This document shows, piece by piece, positions 45,630 through 56,929 of a stretch of 64,000 bases of DNA. The notes under the pieces are model-generated. The model saw only the letters and a program-made list of their open reading frames with translations. It ran no database searches and was not told where the DNA came from. Positions within the stretch are counted from its first letter, which is position 1, and the number at the start of each line of letters is the position of its first letter. The translations under genes and the position numbers were made by a program. This DNA is from Bradyrhizobium diazoefficiens (GTDB taxonomy: Bacteria > Pseudomonadota > Alphaproteobacteria > Rhizobiales > Xanthobacteraceae): assembly GCF_016599855.1 (NCBI RefSeq), contig NZ_CP067041.1:1364001-1428000 (forward strand). The letters run 5' to 3'.

Positions 45630-47276
45630 TCAGAGGGGAGTCTTGGGATGATCGTCTTCCTTCCGGCGCACTGATCCGAACGGGCGCTCCAGCATGCGCC
45701 GAATACGCACAGGCTCAGAGCCGACATGGAAAGCCATCGCCTGCCGATCCAGCGCGCGCTCAAATTCGGTCGAGCGGTTGCGCTGGCGCAAGTAATCGAG
45801 CCAAGTGGGGCAGTGATAGCGTTCAGTCCACAGTTCCGGATCTGCGATGTCGCGCGCGATCACCCAGCCGTAGGCACCGTTTCGTCGACGGGACAGCTGC
45901 ACTTCCTGCATGATATTGTGAAAGGCCCGTGCGCTCTCCTGCGATACGCGGTATTCGATCTCGACCACCAGAGGTCCGCTGCGTCCGGTGAGGGGCAGCC
46001 GCAGCTCCGGATCTGCAAGCAGTTCGGCCTCATCGCTCCGGGCGCCGATCGGCGGCATCCGCAACCAGAGCCCCAAGAGCGGCGAAATGAACATCAGGGC
46101 CGACGAGACTAGAAGTGCCGTTTCCACCCCGGTGGTGTCCGTCAGGCGGCCCCAGCCCCAACTGCCAACCGCGATCCCACCTGAGCTCGCAGCTTGATAG
46201 GCCGCAAGTGATCGGCCCGCCACCCAGCGCGGTGCGGACAGCTGTACACCAACGCTGAACAGTACCCACGCCAGCATCCACACGGCTCCCGCCAGAACCA
46301 GCGCGACCGCCGTCAATACCGGATCCCGGCTCAAGGCCACTATGGCCAACGCCGCCCCCATGCTCACCGCACAGGCGCGGATCGCGGCCTCGCCGCTCAT
46401 GCGCTTGCGAACCTCGGTAATTGACACCGCGCCGATGACAGCGCCCAGACCAAAGGCGCTAAGCATAACGCCGTAAGTTTGCGCAGTGCCACCCAGGAGA
46501 TCTCTGACCACCAAAGGCATCAACGCTGTGATCGCACCCCCAATCACGCCCGTGACCATGGAGCGGAGCAGCACGATTTTGATCGATGGCGAATTGCTGA
46601 TGTAGCGCACGCCCGATATTATGGCGCGGTTAAGCTTTTCAGGCGGAAGGCGCGGGGGTTCAGTGATGCGCTTCCACAAGTACAACGCCGCCATAAGAGG
46701 CAAGTACAGCAGCGCGTTGACGGCGAACGCGGCCACTGCGCCGGCCGTAGCAACGAGAATGCCTCCGATCGCCGGACCCAGGCTGCGCGCAATGTTGTAG
46801 CTTATGCCGTTCAACGCGACAGCCGCGGGAAGTGCGTCGGAGGGGACCAGCTCTCTGACGGAAGCTTGCCAAGCCGGTCCCATTAGCGCCATACCGCTCC
46901 CGACGGCAAAACAGAGGGCCAGCAACAGATTCGGCGTGACCTGATCCAGCCAGGCGAGCGTCATCAGCATGGTCGCGCTGGCGAGCGTTGTGCTTAGCGA
47001 CACCAGAGCCACCACTCGCCGGTCATGCATGTCAGCAACCGCACCGGCCGGCATTGAGATCAGCATAACCGGCAGCAGCAGCGCAGTTTGCACGAGCGCG
47101 ACTTTATCGGCTGACGACGTCATCTGTGTCATGGCCCAAGCCGCCCCGACGCCCTGAATGAAAATGCCAAGATTAGAGAGCAGGCTCGCGAGCCAGATGC
47201 GGCGGAAGGCTGGAAACCGAAATGGAGCAGTGACTCCTTCGGCGGCGCGTGCCTTGGACTTCAATGAATCGTTCAT
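45630..47276 (-). CDS. MFS transporter (enterobactin-exporter-like, MFS_3)
   Basis: A 548-residue major facilitator protein. Residues about 20-420 contain the 12 membrane helices (for example LASLLSNLGIFIQGVGAAWA and VALVQTALLLPVMLISMPAG, with the following AVADMHDRRVVALVS loop). The last about 110 residues (GPLVVEIEYRVSQESARAFH, WTERYHCPTWLDYLRQR) form a soluble dimeric ferredoxin-like domain typical of the MFS_3/EntS-type group. It probably exports a small molecule; the cargo is unknown. It is a single gene. Confidence 0.88.
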   Translation of the reverse strand: MNDSLKSKARAAEGVTAPFRFPAFRRIWLASLLSNLGIFIQGVGAAWAMTQMTSSADKVALVQTALLLPVMLISMPAGAVADMHDRRVVALVSLSTTLASATMLMTLAWLDQVTPNLLLALCFAVGSGMALMGPAWQASVRELVPSDALPAAVALNGISYNIARSLGPAIGGILVATAGAVAAFAVNALLYLPLMAALYLWKRITEPPRLPPEKLNRAIISGVRYISNSPSIKIVLLRSMVTGVIGGAITALMPLVVRDLLGGTAQTYGVMLSAFGLGAVIGAVSITEVRKRMSGEAAIRACAVSMGAALAIVALSRDPVLTAVALVLAGAVWMLAWVLFSVGVQLSAPRWVAGRSLAAYQAASSGGIAVGSWGWGRLTDTTGVETALLVSSALMFISPLLGLWLRMPPIGARSDEAELLADPELRLPLTGRSGPLVVEIEYRVSQESARAFHNIMQEVQLSRRRNGAYGWVIARDIADPELWTERYHCPTWLDYLRQRNRSTEFERALDRQAMAFHVGSEPVRIRRMLERPFGSVRRKEDDHPKTPL

Positions 47277-48332
47277 CTCGGCTCTAGTCAGTTCTCCGGC
47301 GGATTGGTCCTGGAAAGTGACACGTCGGCAGGAAACGACCTTCGCAAGGGAGTAAGCGCGTTTTGAATCCCGCCTCTATTGTGCACCTGATGGTCTGATC
47401 CGCCCGAGGTTCACTAAGCTCGTCAGGCGCCGGCAGTAACTCGCAACAGTCACCCGGCGCGGGTCCTCGCCCCCCGAGAGTGAGCGGTAGCCATCCTTTG
47501 CGCCGCGATGTCAATTTGGTAGACCTCGCAGCGTCCTTGTGCGGAAGGAACGCTGTCGTGACGAGTCTCTGGCCAGAGATTCTTGCGCTCAGGTGGGGCA
47601 CGTCCGTCGCGGCGGTCGTCGCTTCGCAATTCGCGCTCCGATGGCGGCCAAATATAGCGTTGACGCTTCGGCCCCTTGAGGCGACCTTCCTACTCGTTTG
47701 CCGCACCTTAGAATGAATTTCTTCAGCCTCCGATCGTCTCATCAGTGTGAAGGATCGCCCAACTGGTAAGGATGACACCGCCGCGTACCCAATTACCAAT
47801 CGCAAAGAGCCTACCGAGCTAAATTATCGACAGGAGAATAGTAAGAGAACGGCAGCGCAGGTTTTAGGCGTTGTGAAGGACTGCGTGATGAAAAACCGCG
47901 CGAGCTCGGGCGGTCTGCTGAGCGTCCCTGATCATACTTGGGGCGGAATGGAACGATAGAGCCGGTCTTTGCGAGCTTCCGCACGACCATCTCCTGAATA
48001 TCGGACCCCATAGAATGTCGCCGGGTGACGTCTGAACGCTCCCACGAAGCCGCGAAGGCGGAAGCGCGAGTTAGTCAGGCAAACTGTTTCGGGCTTCGGC
48101 CTCGATGTGCCTTCCGGCTGGAGCACTTCGAGCTTCGTTGGCACATTGGCTACTGTGCGGTTCGTCAATCTCTTGCAAGTCAGAGGGGGCACTCAGGCCT
48201 GTTGCGTCGTGAAGCGGCGGAGAATCGCAGGAAATCGTCCAAAGGACGAGAATTTTGGCGCAAATAAGTGTCCGGCGCCGGTATCCTGATTATCTGGGAA
48301 ATTTCAACACATTGACGGCGCGTGACATTCAA
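47277..48332. other. Intergenic between divergent genes, no gene recognised
   Basis: About 1 kb without a convincing coding frame; a few frames of 60-170 codons on both strands show no family. The 5' end of the next gene may reach back to a TTG at 48255. Confidence 0.45.
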
Positions 48333-49847
48333 ATGGCCTTCCAAAGCATTCGTCCCAAAACTCGTTATCTGGCTGGTCTTGCTGCGAGACATCTTCATGA
48401 TCTGAATCGCCGTGATTTCGTCGCGGGGGCAGCGCTCATCGACGGCCGCTGGATTTCGCGCGAGCAAACGGACGTCGTGATAGACCCGGCCAATGGGGAG
48501 GAGATCGCGGAGGTTACCCGCTGCACTGCCGCGGAAATGGATCTGGCGATCGCGGCAGCCGAACGATGCTTTGCGGCGTGGCGGGAATTGTTGCCTGCTC
48601 AACGCGGAGTGATCCTGAGGTGTTGGGCGTCATTGATGCGCGACCATTCGGAGGAGCTTGCCATCCTGGTGACAAGTGAACAGGGCAAGCCGCTGGCTGA
48701 AGCGCGCCACGAAATTGCGTATGGTGCTGGTTTCCTTGATTGGTTCGCTGCGGAGGGAGAGCGTGCATACGGAGAGACGATCCCGAGCCACAAGCCAGGA
48801 AGCCAGCTTCACGTGCGAATGCAGGCAGTCGGCGTTGCAGCGGCGATCACTCCTTGGAATTTTCCTGTCGCGATGATTACCCGAAAAGCGGGCGCGGCCC
48901 TTGCCGCCGGTTGTCCGATCATTGTGAAGCCTGCTCCCGAGACGCCGCTTTCGGCTCTTGCAGTGGCCCGGCTGGCCGAGGAGGCCGGAGTGCCGGCCGG
49001 CGTGTTACAAGTGCTTATCGGTGATTCCATCGAACTTTCGGCGCCGTTACTGCGCGATAAGCGAATACGCGCTCTCTCCTTCACAGGGTCGACCCAAGTT
49101 GGACGTCTGCTTCTCGAGGGGGCGGCGGACACAGTAAAGAAGGTCTCCCTCGAATTGGGAGGGCATGCGCCCTTTCTCATCTTTAATGACGTCGATCTCG
49201 ACAAAGCTGTGGCGGGGGCGATGGCCGCAAAATTCGCTACCTCAGGCCAGGACTGCCTGGCCGCCAATCGCATCTACGTACAGCGGGGGATCTATCCCGA
49301 ATTCGTTGAGGCATTGGCCGCGGCGATGGCTCAGCTCAAAGTCGGTCATGGTCTAAAGCCTGAGACAGATATCGGGCCGATGACAAAGGTCTCTGTCGCC
49401 GACAAGTGCAGGGCCCACATCGATGACGCCGTGGCAAAGGGTGCGCGGCTTTTTTACGCAAATCAAGCGGCCGGGCTTGGCCCGAGCTTCGTTGTTCCGA
49501 CGCTACTTAGCGACGTCAGCGAAGAGATGATCATCGCGCGCGAGGAGACATTCGGGCCTGTAGCTGCTGTACTTTCCTTCGATTCCGAAGAGGAAGTCAT
49601 CGCAAGAGCTAATGCAAGTGAATTCGGCCTAGCTGCATACGTCTACACAGACAGCCTACGTCGGGCGCTGCGACTTTCGGAGCAAATCGAGTACGGCATG
49701 GTCGGCGTCAATACCGCATCATTTACGGGGCCGCCCATTCCGTTCGGCGGATGGAAGCAGTCCGGGCTCGGCCGTGAGGGCTCACGACACGGTTTGGCAG
49801 AATATATGGAACTGAAATACGTCTGCTTTGGCGATCTGAAGGCCTAG
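48333..49847 (+). CDS. NAD(P)-dependent (succinate-)semialdehyde dehydrogenase
   Basis: An aldehyde dehydrogenase closest to succinate-semialdehyde dehydrogenases (GabD). It has ITPWNFPVAMITRKAGAALA, FTGSTQVGRLLLEGAADTVK, the catalytic Glu in LELGGHAPFLI and the catalytic Cys in SGQDCLAANRIYVQ; late motifs EETFGPVAAVLSF and PFGGWKQSGLGREGSRHG are typical. The start is uncertain: ATG 48333 gives 504 residues; TTG 48255 (with AGGACGAG upstream) would add 26. It oxidises a semialdehyde to the acid. It is followed after 10 bases by a class III aminotransferase, so the pair probably degrades GABA or a similar omega-amino acid. Confidence 0.9.
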   Translation: MAFQSIRPKTRYLAGLAARHLHDLNRRDFVAGAALIDGRWISREQTDVVIDPANGEEIAEVTRCTAAEMDLAIAAAERCFAAWRELLPAQRGVILRCWASLMRDHSEELAILVTSEQGKPLAEARHEIAYGAGFLDWFAAEGERAYGETIPSHKPGSQLHVRMQAVGVAAAITPWNFPVAMITRKAGAALAAGCPIIVKPAPETPLSALAVARLAEEAGVPAGVLQVLIGDSIELSAPLLRDKRIRALSFTGSTQVGRLLLEGAADTVKKVSLELGGHAPFLIFNDVDLDKAVAGAMAAKFATSGQDCLAANRIYVQRGIYPEFVEALAAAMAQLKVGHGLKPETDIGPMTKVSVADKCRAHIDDAVAKGARLFYANQAAGLGPSFVVPTLLSDVSEEMIIAREETFGPVAAVLSFDSEEEVIARANASEFGLAAYVYTDSLRRALRLSEQIEYGMVGVNTASFTGPPIPFGGWKQSGLGREGSRHGLAEYMELKYVCFGDLKA

Positions 49848-49857
49848 GAGAATCGGT

Positions 49858-51258
49858 ATGATTGACGTCAAGATCATCGCGGAATGCGATCGCTCGAGTG
49901 TCCTGCATCCCTTTACGCAGCTCAAGGACTTCGCAGCCGGGAAGATTGGCGATCCCACTATCATTACAGGCGGCAAGGGTATTCGTATCGATGACGCGCA
50001 GGGGCGCAGCTATATCGATGGCTTTGCTGGTCTTTATTGTGTAAACATCGGCTACGGTCGCGCCGAGGTAGCTGAAGCCATTGCACGGCAGGCTTACAGG
50101 CTGGCGTACTACCACACGTATGCCGCTCACACGACCGAGGAGCTTGCAAGGCTTGCGGATCGCCTCGTACGAATGGCGCCTGGTAAGCCGAGCAAAGTTT
50201 TCTTCGGCCTGTCCGGGTCGGACGCCAACGAGACCCAGGCTAAGCTCGTCTGGTACTACAACAATCTACGTGGTCAACCCAAAAAGAAAAAGATTATCTC
50301 GCGGGACCGCGGCTATCACGGCTGCTCAGTAATTTCCGGCTCTATGACCGGAATGTCATTCTACCATGATCACATGAACCTTCCTTTTCCCGGTGTTTTG
50401 CACACAGGTACCCCTCATCACTACTGGGGCGCTGAGGCAGGCGAGACCGAAGAGGACTTTTCTCGTCGGCGTGCAGCCGAACTCGAAGCTCTGATCGTGC
50501 GAGAGGGTCCAGAAACAATCGGCGCCTTTATTGCTGAACCTGTGCTGGGTACGGGAGGAATCACACCGCCCCCTGCCGGATACTGGCGTGAAATCCAGGC
50601 TGTGCTCAGGCGCTATGACGTTCTTCTGATTGCGGATGAGGTGATCTGTGGATTCGGTCGAACCGGTGCGGACTTTGGCAGCACCCTCTATGGGATTGAG
50701 CCGGACCTGGTGACCGTCGCCAAAGGTCTCACCTCTGGCTACGTGCCCCTGTCGGGAGCCATCGTTGGCGAGAAGGTTTACTCGGTTATGGAGGACGCCG
50801 CGGATCGCGTCGGAGCATTTTCGCATGGATACACCTACTCCGGCCATCCGATTGCGGCCGCTGCTGCGAACGCAGTTCTAGACATTGTCGAGAAGGAGCG
50901 ACTTAGCGATCGCGCGAGAATCGTCGGAGGATATTTCCAGAGGCGCTTGAAAGAACGATTTGCGCAGCTGGAGATTGTTGGAGAAGTGCGAGGTGTGGGT
51001 TTGCTTGCTGGGATCGAGTTTGTGGCGGATCGCCAGGCGAAACGACGATTTGACCCCTGCCTCAAGCTAGGCGCCCGTATTTCGAAAGCTGCACGTGACC
51101 GGGGTCTTATCGCTCGAGCAATGCCGCATGGAGACATTCTTGGTTTTGCTCCACCTCTCGTGGTGTCTGAGAGTGAGATCGACGAAATCGTCGACCTCGC
51201 CTATCAAGCGACCAAACAAGTGATGGACGAGCTGGTGAAGGAGGGGCCAGTCCCCTGA
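49858..51258 (+). CDS. Class III aminotransferase (omega-amino acid/GABA type)
   Basis: A 466-residue PLP-dependent aminotransferase. The fold markers are CNIGYGRAEVAEAIARQAYR, SGSDANETQAKLVWYYNN, DRGYHGCSVISGSMTGMSFY, LIADEVICGFGRTGADFGS and the PLP lysine in VTVAKGLTSGYVPLSGAIVG. It belongs to the pyruvate-dependent omega-transaminase/GABA transaminase group. With the upstream dehydrogenase it would convert an omega-amine or GABA to a semialdehyde and then an acid. It starts 10 bases behind that gene. Confidence 0.9.
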   Translation: MIDVKIIAECDRSSVLHPFTQLKDFAAGKIGDPTIITGGKGIRIDDAQGRSYIDGFAGLYCVNIGYGRAEVAEAIARQAYRLAYYHTYAAHTTEELARLADRLVRMAPGKPSKVFFGLSGSDANETQAKLVWYYNNLRGQPKKKKIISRDRGYHGCSVISGSMTGMSFYHDHMNLPFPGVLHTGTPHHYWGAEAGETEEDFSRRRAAELEALIVREGPETIGAFIAEPVLGTGGITPPPAGYWREIQAVLRRYDVLLIADEVICGFGRTGADFGSTLYGIEPDLVTVAKGLTSGYVPLSGAIVGEKVYSVMEDAADRVGAFSHGYTYSGHPIAAAAANAVLDIVEKERLSDRARIVGGYFQRRLKERFAQLEIVGEVRGVGLLAGIEFVADRQAKRRFDPCLKLGARISKAARDRGLIARAMPHGDILGFAPPLVVSESEIDEIVDLAYQATKQVMDELVKEGPVP

Positions 51259-51594
51259 ACGGTGCTGCTTTTTGGGTCGATCTCTTAAAGCATGAGAACT
51301 CACCTTCTTGTCAGGACATTGAAGGCGACGAGGCCATGGACATGCCGCTTGCCAGCATGTCTGTCTGACTGGATCCGGCGGCGATGCTGCCGATGTGATT
51401 GAAAGTGTCGTCTACGGAGAATGACCTTCGTATCTCCGTGGATCGATCTCTCATCTCCTAGTGCTATGTCCATCTCACGAATGCTGCGACCTGGCGGAAT
51501 CCCTGATCAGCCGCAGAATTTCGCAGCTGCCAGGCCTGATATTAAGGGACTCCGTGTGTGAAAGGACGATACTAGGTTCATCCTAGTGATTTTG

Positions 51595-52050
51595 ATTCTT
51601 GGCGGTGGCTGGATAGGCGCGGCCGAGTTTGGCGCGGGCTTTGTCGGTTGTGAACATCCATTTGATGCGGGCTCGGATTTTATTTCGCCGCCTTTGCCAT
51701 GTGGCGATCTTGTTTCGTAGCCTTTTGGGGGCGTCGATGCGGCGGCCGAGACGCTGGCGCCCACGACACGAATGCAGGCGGCTTGGGGATAATGGACATC
51801 GACGAGTTCGCGCATGCAGTGCGCGTAGTCTACGGCGGCGCGGCGGTCCGTAGCCTTGACGTTGCGCCAGCCACGATGCGGGTCGAAGCTAGCGAAGAGA
51901 TTGACGGTGCCGTTGCGACGGTACTCGTAATCGTAGCGCTCGCGCTGTCTCGGTTGCGCCGGAGTCGGCCGACGCACCTCGCCGATGAGTTGGACAGGGT
52001 CTCGTCGAAGCAGACCGGCGGCCGCTCGGGCAACATCGTGAAGTCAAACG
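51595..52050 (-). pseudogene. IS630-family transposase remnant
   Basis: The minus strand encodes PAQPRQRERYDYEYRRNGTV, NLFASFDPHRGWRNVKATDR and RAAVDYAHCMRELVDVHYPQ, then in another frame FTTDKARAKLGRAYPATAKN. These are standard blocks of the IS630 DDE transposase (RYDYEYxRNGTxNLF, CMRELVDVHYP, FTTEKARAKMGRAYP). The middle is deleted. The 5' end abuts the truncated folD gene. Confidence 0.85.
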
Positions 52051-52054
52051 GCTA

Positions 52055-52660
52055 CATTTGATCGAGTTACTTAATGCTGACAACTCCGTAGACGGTATTC
52101 TCGTTCAGCTTCCGCTGCCCGATCACATCGACCGCTGGCGCATGCTGGAGGCGATTGCTCCAGAAGGATGTGGACGGCTTTCATCCCTACAATGTCAGAA
52201 GACTGGCAGTCGGTCGACCAGCTCTCGTCCCTTGCACTCCGCTTGGGGTGTCGTCCATCTTATCAAGGCCGTCGTGAACGATTTGAGTGGCCTCGACGTT
52301 GTCGTCATTGGACGCTCGAATATCGTCGGAAAACCTTGGCAGTTCTTCTCGGCAATGCCGGATGTACCGTGACGAGTGCTCAGCTCCAAACGCGAGACGT
52401 GCCGGACCTCTGCCGAAGGGCCGACATTCTTCGCCGCGGCCGGCAGCGCGCAGCTTGTCCGGGGCGACTGGCTGAAGTCCGGCGCGATTGTCATCGACGT
52501 CGGCATCAACCGGGCGGTCGATTCGACAGGCGCTGCCAAATTAGTCGGAGATGTCGCTTTTGCTGAAGCCCGCAAGCGGCCAGCTAAATAACCCCGGTCC
52601 CCGGCGGTGTCGGACCCATGACTGTGGCCTACCTGCTCGCAAATGCGGTCAGGGCGGCAG
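52055..52660 (+). pseudogene. folD: Broken folD (methylene-THF dehydrogenase/cyclohydrolase)
   Basis: The plus strand encodes [20 protein letters not shown], then [20 protein letters not shown] and [27 protein letters not shown] and GVGPMTVAYLLANAVRAA in at least three frames. These are the core blocks of FolD, which interconverts methylene- and formyl-tetrahydrofolate. The N-terminal third is missing at the IS630 junction and frameshifts break the rest, so it is dead. It lies in front of the one-carbon-generating dehydrogenase, suggesting a former C1 operon. Confidence 0.85.
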
Positions 52661-53358
52661 TGTTGCGACGAGGCGTGTCGTTGGTAATGAATTTCGAGCC
52701 TCGGAAAGTGTGGCGATCCTGCCTACGAGAGCGAAGGCGTGCGGCCTGAGCTGCACGATCAACTCAGGCGTAATCGCGCTTCAACGCGTCTGCAATCGCT
52801 CTATTCGATCATGCTTGAGGGCACTGAGGCGCACAATGACCAGCTGTTGCTGGCTATGCCCAAAAAGGCACATTGTGCCGAGCCTGACCGATCGTTCGAG
52901 GTTCAGACGATTTTTCGTGATGCAACTACTTTCGCCGCCGACCTTCAGTTCTTGCGCGTTAAACGCAGAATTCCCGCTCTGCAGAGCCCCATATTAGGTA
53001 AATTCGGATCCAGCGCTCGGTAGTATCCGTGCGATCAATGAGATTGGTGGCGCGGGCGCGGATCAGATTGTGCAGGGGATGTGGAACGTCATAGATCGCG
53101 GTGCGCCTCGCACTTTCTCGCGTGCTATTCCTCGGCAGGTGGCGCTACCTATCAGGACAATCAATTGTGCCAGATTATCCGGCTTCACGCGAATGGCGCA
53201 TGGCCTGCTCGCGCTAGGCAGTATTCGGCACCCAGTGCCATGTGATCGAGGAGGCCGCCACTGTCCAACCACTCAACACTTTTGACGATGCAAACGAAAT
53301 CCTGCGCTGATCTCGAAGCGCGTGCGACCCGTTCTTACTGATTTTCCTGAGTTGTGGA
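52661..53358. other. No gene recognised
   Basis: About 700 bases between the folD remnant and the dimethylglycine-dehydrogenase-like gene. A frame of 94 codons at 52739-53023 has no recognisable family. Confidence 0.4.
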
Positions 53359-55866
53359 ATGCAAAGCAAGCTGCCCTCCCACGCGGAATACGTTATCGTC
53401 GGCGGTGGCATTATTGGTCTGTCCGTAGCCTACCACCTCACGCGGCTCGGCCATCGTGAAGTTCTGCTGCTTGAGCGCGACCAGCTCACCTCCGGAACGA
53501 CATGGCATGCGGCTGGATTGGTTACCCAGCTTCGAGCCAGCGAGAATATGGCGAAGCTCGCCCAGTACACCGCGGGGCTATTCCGGGAGCTTGAAACGCT
53601 GACCGGTCAACACACCGGCTTTCGCCAATGTGGGTCGATCACCGTCGCGGCGACACCTGCCCGGCTTGAGGAGCTGAAGCGAGGCGCGTCTATGGGGCGC
53701 TCTTTTGGCCTGGATGTTGAGATCATTGACGCAGCCGAAGCCAAGCGGCGCGTATCTTTGCTTGATGTGGCCGACGTGCTGGGCGCGGCATGGATAGCCT
53801 CCGACGGTAAGACGAATCCGGTCGATACGGCGCGCGCATTTGCGGCTGGCGCTCGTATGGGCGGCGCGAAAATCCTCGAACGTACAGCGGTGACGCGCAT
53901 CATGGTTGAAAGGGGGCAAATAGTAGGCGTCGAAACCGCAGAAGGTATCGTGCGCACAGAAAAAATTGTTATCTGTGCCGGGATGTGGAGCCGCACGCTG
54001 GCTGCTGACCTCAAGTGGACAGTCCCGCTGCACGCGGCAGAGCACTTCTACGTCGTAACTGAGTCCATTGCTGGTCTTTCACTCGATACTCCCACTGTGC
54101 GCGATCTTGATGCGTGCTTCTATGCAAAGGAAGATGCGGGCAAACTGCTGGTAGGTTTCTTCGAACCCAAGGGCAAACCTTGGGGCATGGACGGGATTCC
54201 GCGTGAGTTCAGTTTTGATTCACTACCCGACGACTTCGAACATATCGAACCTCACCTAGCCAATGCAGTCCGGCGCATGCCCGCGCTCGAGAACGTGGGG
54301 CTGCAGCTTAGCTTTAATGGCCCGGAGAGCTTTACGCCCGATAATCGATTCCTGTTAGGGCCCGCTCCCGATATCGACGGTCTCTATGTGGCCACGGGCT
54401 TCAATTCGTGCGGTATCGAGTCTTCTGGCGGAGCCGGCAAGGTTATGGCCGAGTGGATGTCTACCGGCATGCCCGCCAATGACTACTGGGAAATGGATGT
54501 GCGACGTGCCATGCCGTTCCAGCGCAATCGCAGGTACTTGCGCGATCGGACAGGCGAGGCGGTTGGGCTCCTTTACGCTTTGCATTGGCCGCACAAGTCG
54601 CCCGTGACGGCTCGCAACGTACGCGTATCGCCGCTGCACGACCGACTGGCAGCCGCTGGCGCGAATTTTGGCGAGGCAGCGGGGTGGGAGCGGGCGCAAT
54701 GGTTTGGCGCCCCTGAGCCGTCGGTCAATGTCCACGCGACATTCGCTCGCGACAATTGGTTCAAGGCGAGCGGTGCCGAACACCAGGCGACTCGTGCCGG
54801 CGTTACACTGTTTGATCAGACTTCCTTCGCGCATTTGCTGGTGCAGGGACCTGACGCGCTCGCCTTTCTTCAGCGCCTCTCCACCAACGATGTTGACGCG
54901 CCGGTGGGCCGGATCGTGTACACACCGTGGCTCAACGAGCGGGGCGGCATGGAGTCCGACGTCACTATCGCGCGGACCGGCGACGAAGAATTTCTGGTGG
55001 TCACGGCGGCAGTCCAGCGTGTCCGGGATCTCGCTTGGCTCCGAACTCATGCCAAAGGTGCGGGCAACGTGTCCGTAGCCGACGTGTCGTCGGGCTACGC
55101 CTGCCTGTCCGTCATGGGGCCACGTTCGCGAGAGCTGCTTATGCGCGTGAGTCCCGCGGATTTTTCCGATGCCACATTTCCCTTCGCGACGGCGCGAGAA
55201 ATAGAGATCGGCTATGGCATGGCTCTCGCGTTCCGCATGACCTTCGTTGGGGAACTCGGATGGGAGCTGCACATTCCGGTGGAGCAGGCGTTGGGTATTT
55301 ATGACGCATTGATCTCCGCGGGAAGAGCTCTCGATCTGCGTCACGCCGGTTACGTAGCACTGAACACGTTGCGCCTCGAGGCGGGTTATCGCGACTGGGG
55401 CGCAGACGTCAGTGATGAAGATTCGCCGCTCGAAGCTGGACTCGGATTCACAATCGCCTGGAAAAAGACTGCCGAGTTTATCGGACGGGCGGCTCTCGAA
55501 CCACAGCGCGCCCAGATTCCGCGCCGGCGCCTGGTGCAAATTGCCGCGCCCCTGGCGGCGCCGCTCATGTTCGGTACAGAGCCGGTGTGGCGCAATGGAT
55601 CGCTCGTCGGCTATCTGCGGTCAGCAGGCTTCGGTCATACTTTGGACTGCGGCATCGGCATGGGTTATCTGCATTCCGAGAGCGGAGTCAGCGCAAAATG
55701 GCTGTCTGAAGGAAACTTTGAGGTAGAGATCGCGGGCAAAAGGCATGCTGCTATCGCATCTCTGCGTGCCTTCTACGATTTCAATCGCACCCGCGTGAAG
55801 GGCGAAATGCATAAAGTTGAAGACATCATCGCCCCCGAGCTGCTCACAGCCCGTTCAAAGGGATGA
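53359..55866 (+). CDS. Dimethylglycine/sarcosine dehydrogenase-like flavoprotein with GcvT domain
   Basis: An 835-residue protein with an N-terminal FAD-dependent oxidoreductase domain ([20 protein letters not shown]; the likely covalent-FAD histidine in [16 protein letters not shown]) and a C-terminal glycine-cleavage T-protein domain from about residue 430 ([60 protein letters not shown]). This is the layout of dimethylglycine and sarcosine dehydrogenases, which remove an N-methyl group and load it on tetrahydrofolate as methylene-THF. The exact N-methyl substrate is unknown. The purU gene follows, so the one-carbon unit may be released as formate. Confidence 0.88.
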   Translation: MQSKLPSHAEYVIVGGGIIGLSVAYHLTRLGHREVLLLERDQLTSGTTWHAAGLVTQLRASENMAKLAQYTAGLFRELETLTGQHTGFRQCGSITVAATPARLEELKRGASMGRSFGLDVEIIDAAEAKRRVSLLDVADVLGAAWIASDGKTNPVDTARAFAAGARMGGAKILERTAVTRIMVERGQIVGVETAEGIVRTEKIVICAGMWSRTLAADLKWTVPLHAAEHFYVVTESIAGLSLDTPTVRDLDACFYAKEDAGKLLVGFFEPKGKPWGMDGIPREFSFDSLPDDFEHIEPHLANAVRRMPALENVGLQLSFNGPESFTPDNRFLLGPAPDIDGLYVATGFNSCGIESSGGAGKVMAEWMSTGMPANDYWEMDVRRAMPFQRNRRYLRDRTGEAVGLLYALHWPHKSPVTARNVRVSPLHDRLAAAGANFGEAAGWERAQWFGAPEPSVNVHATFARDNWFKASGAEHQATRAGVTLFDQTSFAHLLVQGPDALAFLQRLSTNDVDAPVGRIVYTPWLNERGGMESDVTIARTGDEEFLVVTAAVQRVRDLAWLRTHAKGAGNVSVADVSSGYACLSVMGPRSRELLMRVSPADFSDATFPFATAREIEIGYGMALAFRMTFVGELGWELHIPVEQALGIYDALISAGRALDLRHAGYVALNTLRLEAGYRDWGADVSDEDSPLEAGLGFTIAWKKTAEFIGRAALEPQRAQIPRRRLVQIAAPLAAPLMFGTEPVWRNGSLVGYLRSAGFGHTLDCGIGMGYLHSESGVSAKWLSEGNFEVEIAGKRHAAIASLRAFYDFNRTRVKGEMHKVEDIIAPELLTARSKG

Positions 55867-55927
55867 CTTTCACCTCCGTCTCCCTTCAACGGAGCCTACG
55901 AGAGGCAGCCGCTGGGCAGTGAATGCT

Positions 55928-56791
55928 ATGTCGAACCGTTCCATGATTCTCGCCCTGTCCTGTCCTGATCGTCCCGGAGTCGTATCGGCGGTCTCGAGCC
56001 GTTTGTTCGAAGCCGGCTGCAATATCCTTGACGCTCAACAGTTTGACGACGGCGAGACCGGTAACTTTTTCATGCGCGTTGTCTTCGATCGTCTGGAGCA
56101 CGCGAAATCAGAGCCAGAAATCGCTGCAATGATCGACGGGCTCGCGGAGCGGCTCGCGATGACATTCACTCTGCGCCCGGGTTCGGTTAAAAAACGAGTG
56201 ATGCTGCTGGTTTCTAAGTTCGATCATTGTCTGGCCGATCTCCTTTATCGCTGGCGCATCGGTGAATTGCCTATGGAGGTGACGGCGGTCGTTTCCAACC
56301 ATGCCCGCGAGCATCTGGCCTCCACTGATCTGGCCGAGCTGTCTTTCCACCATCTGCCCGTCACCAGGCAGACCAAGATGGAGCAAGAGGCACGAATATG
56401 GGAGCTCGTGCAGAAAACCAACACCGATCTCGTTGTCCTCGCACGTTACATGCAGATTTTGTCGGACGGGTTCTCCGCCAAGTTGTCCGGACGCTGCATC
56501 AACATTCATCACTCATTTTTGCCGGGCTTCAAAGGCGCCAAGCCTTACCACCAGGCTCATGAGCGAGGCGTCAAGCTGATCGGTGCGACAGCTCATTATG
56601 TGACTTCCGATCTCGACGAGGGCCCGATCATTGAGCAGGATGTCGAACGGATCTCGCATCGCGACACGCCGGACGATCTCATCCGCAAGGGCCGCGACAT
56701 CGAACGGCGGGTACTCGCCAGGGCAGTGCGCCATCACATCGAGGATCGCGTGGTGCTAAATGGCAGGAAGACTATCGTCTTCACCGGCTGA
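55928..56791 (+). CDS. purU: Formyltetrahydrofolate deformylase
   Basis: PurU hydrolyses 10-formyl-THF to formate and THF. The 287-residue protein has an N-terminal ACT domain ([20 protein letters not shown]) and a formyltransferase-type domain with [40 protein letters not shown] and IIEQDVERI, holding the catalytic His and Asp. The start is taken at ATG 55928, where the ACT domain begins; the frame is open upstream inside the preceding gene. It forms a one-carbon recycling pair with the upstream dehydrogenase. Confidence 0.93.
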   Translation: MSNRSMILALSCPDRPGVVSAVSSRLFEAGCNILDAQQFDDGETGNFFMRVVFDRLEHAKSEPEIAAMIDGLAERLAMTFTLRPGSVKKRVMLLVSKFDHCLADLLYRWRIGELPMEVTAVVSNHAREHLASTDLAELSFHHLPVTRQTKMEQEARIWELVQKTNTDLVVLARYMQILSDGFSAKLSGRCINIHHSFLPGFKGAKPYHQAHERGVKLIGATAHYVTSDLDEGPIIEQDVERISHRDTPDDLIRKGRDIERRVLARAVRHHIEDRVVLNGRKTIVFTG

Positions 56792-56929
56792 TCCAAACCT
56801 TTAAGGATTATCGCCAGAGGGGAGTATCTTGCGCTTGCACGGTGAAAGTCTGCCCGATCGTCCGTTCACGATAATTGGGGCCGAAGGCCAGCCTTCTCGC
56901 GCAATCAATGCGACCACGACGCAAAGCTC

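Noticed and set aside
54355..55539. 394-codon minus-strand frame inside the dimethylglycine-dehydrogenase-like gene
   Set aside because: It lies fully antisense to a well-supported 835-residue protein and has no recognisable motif.
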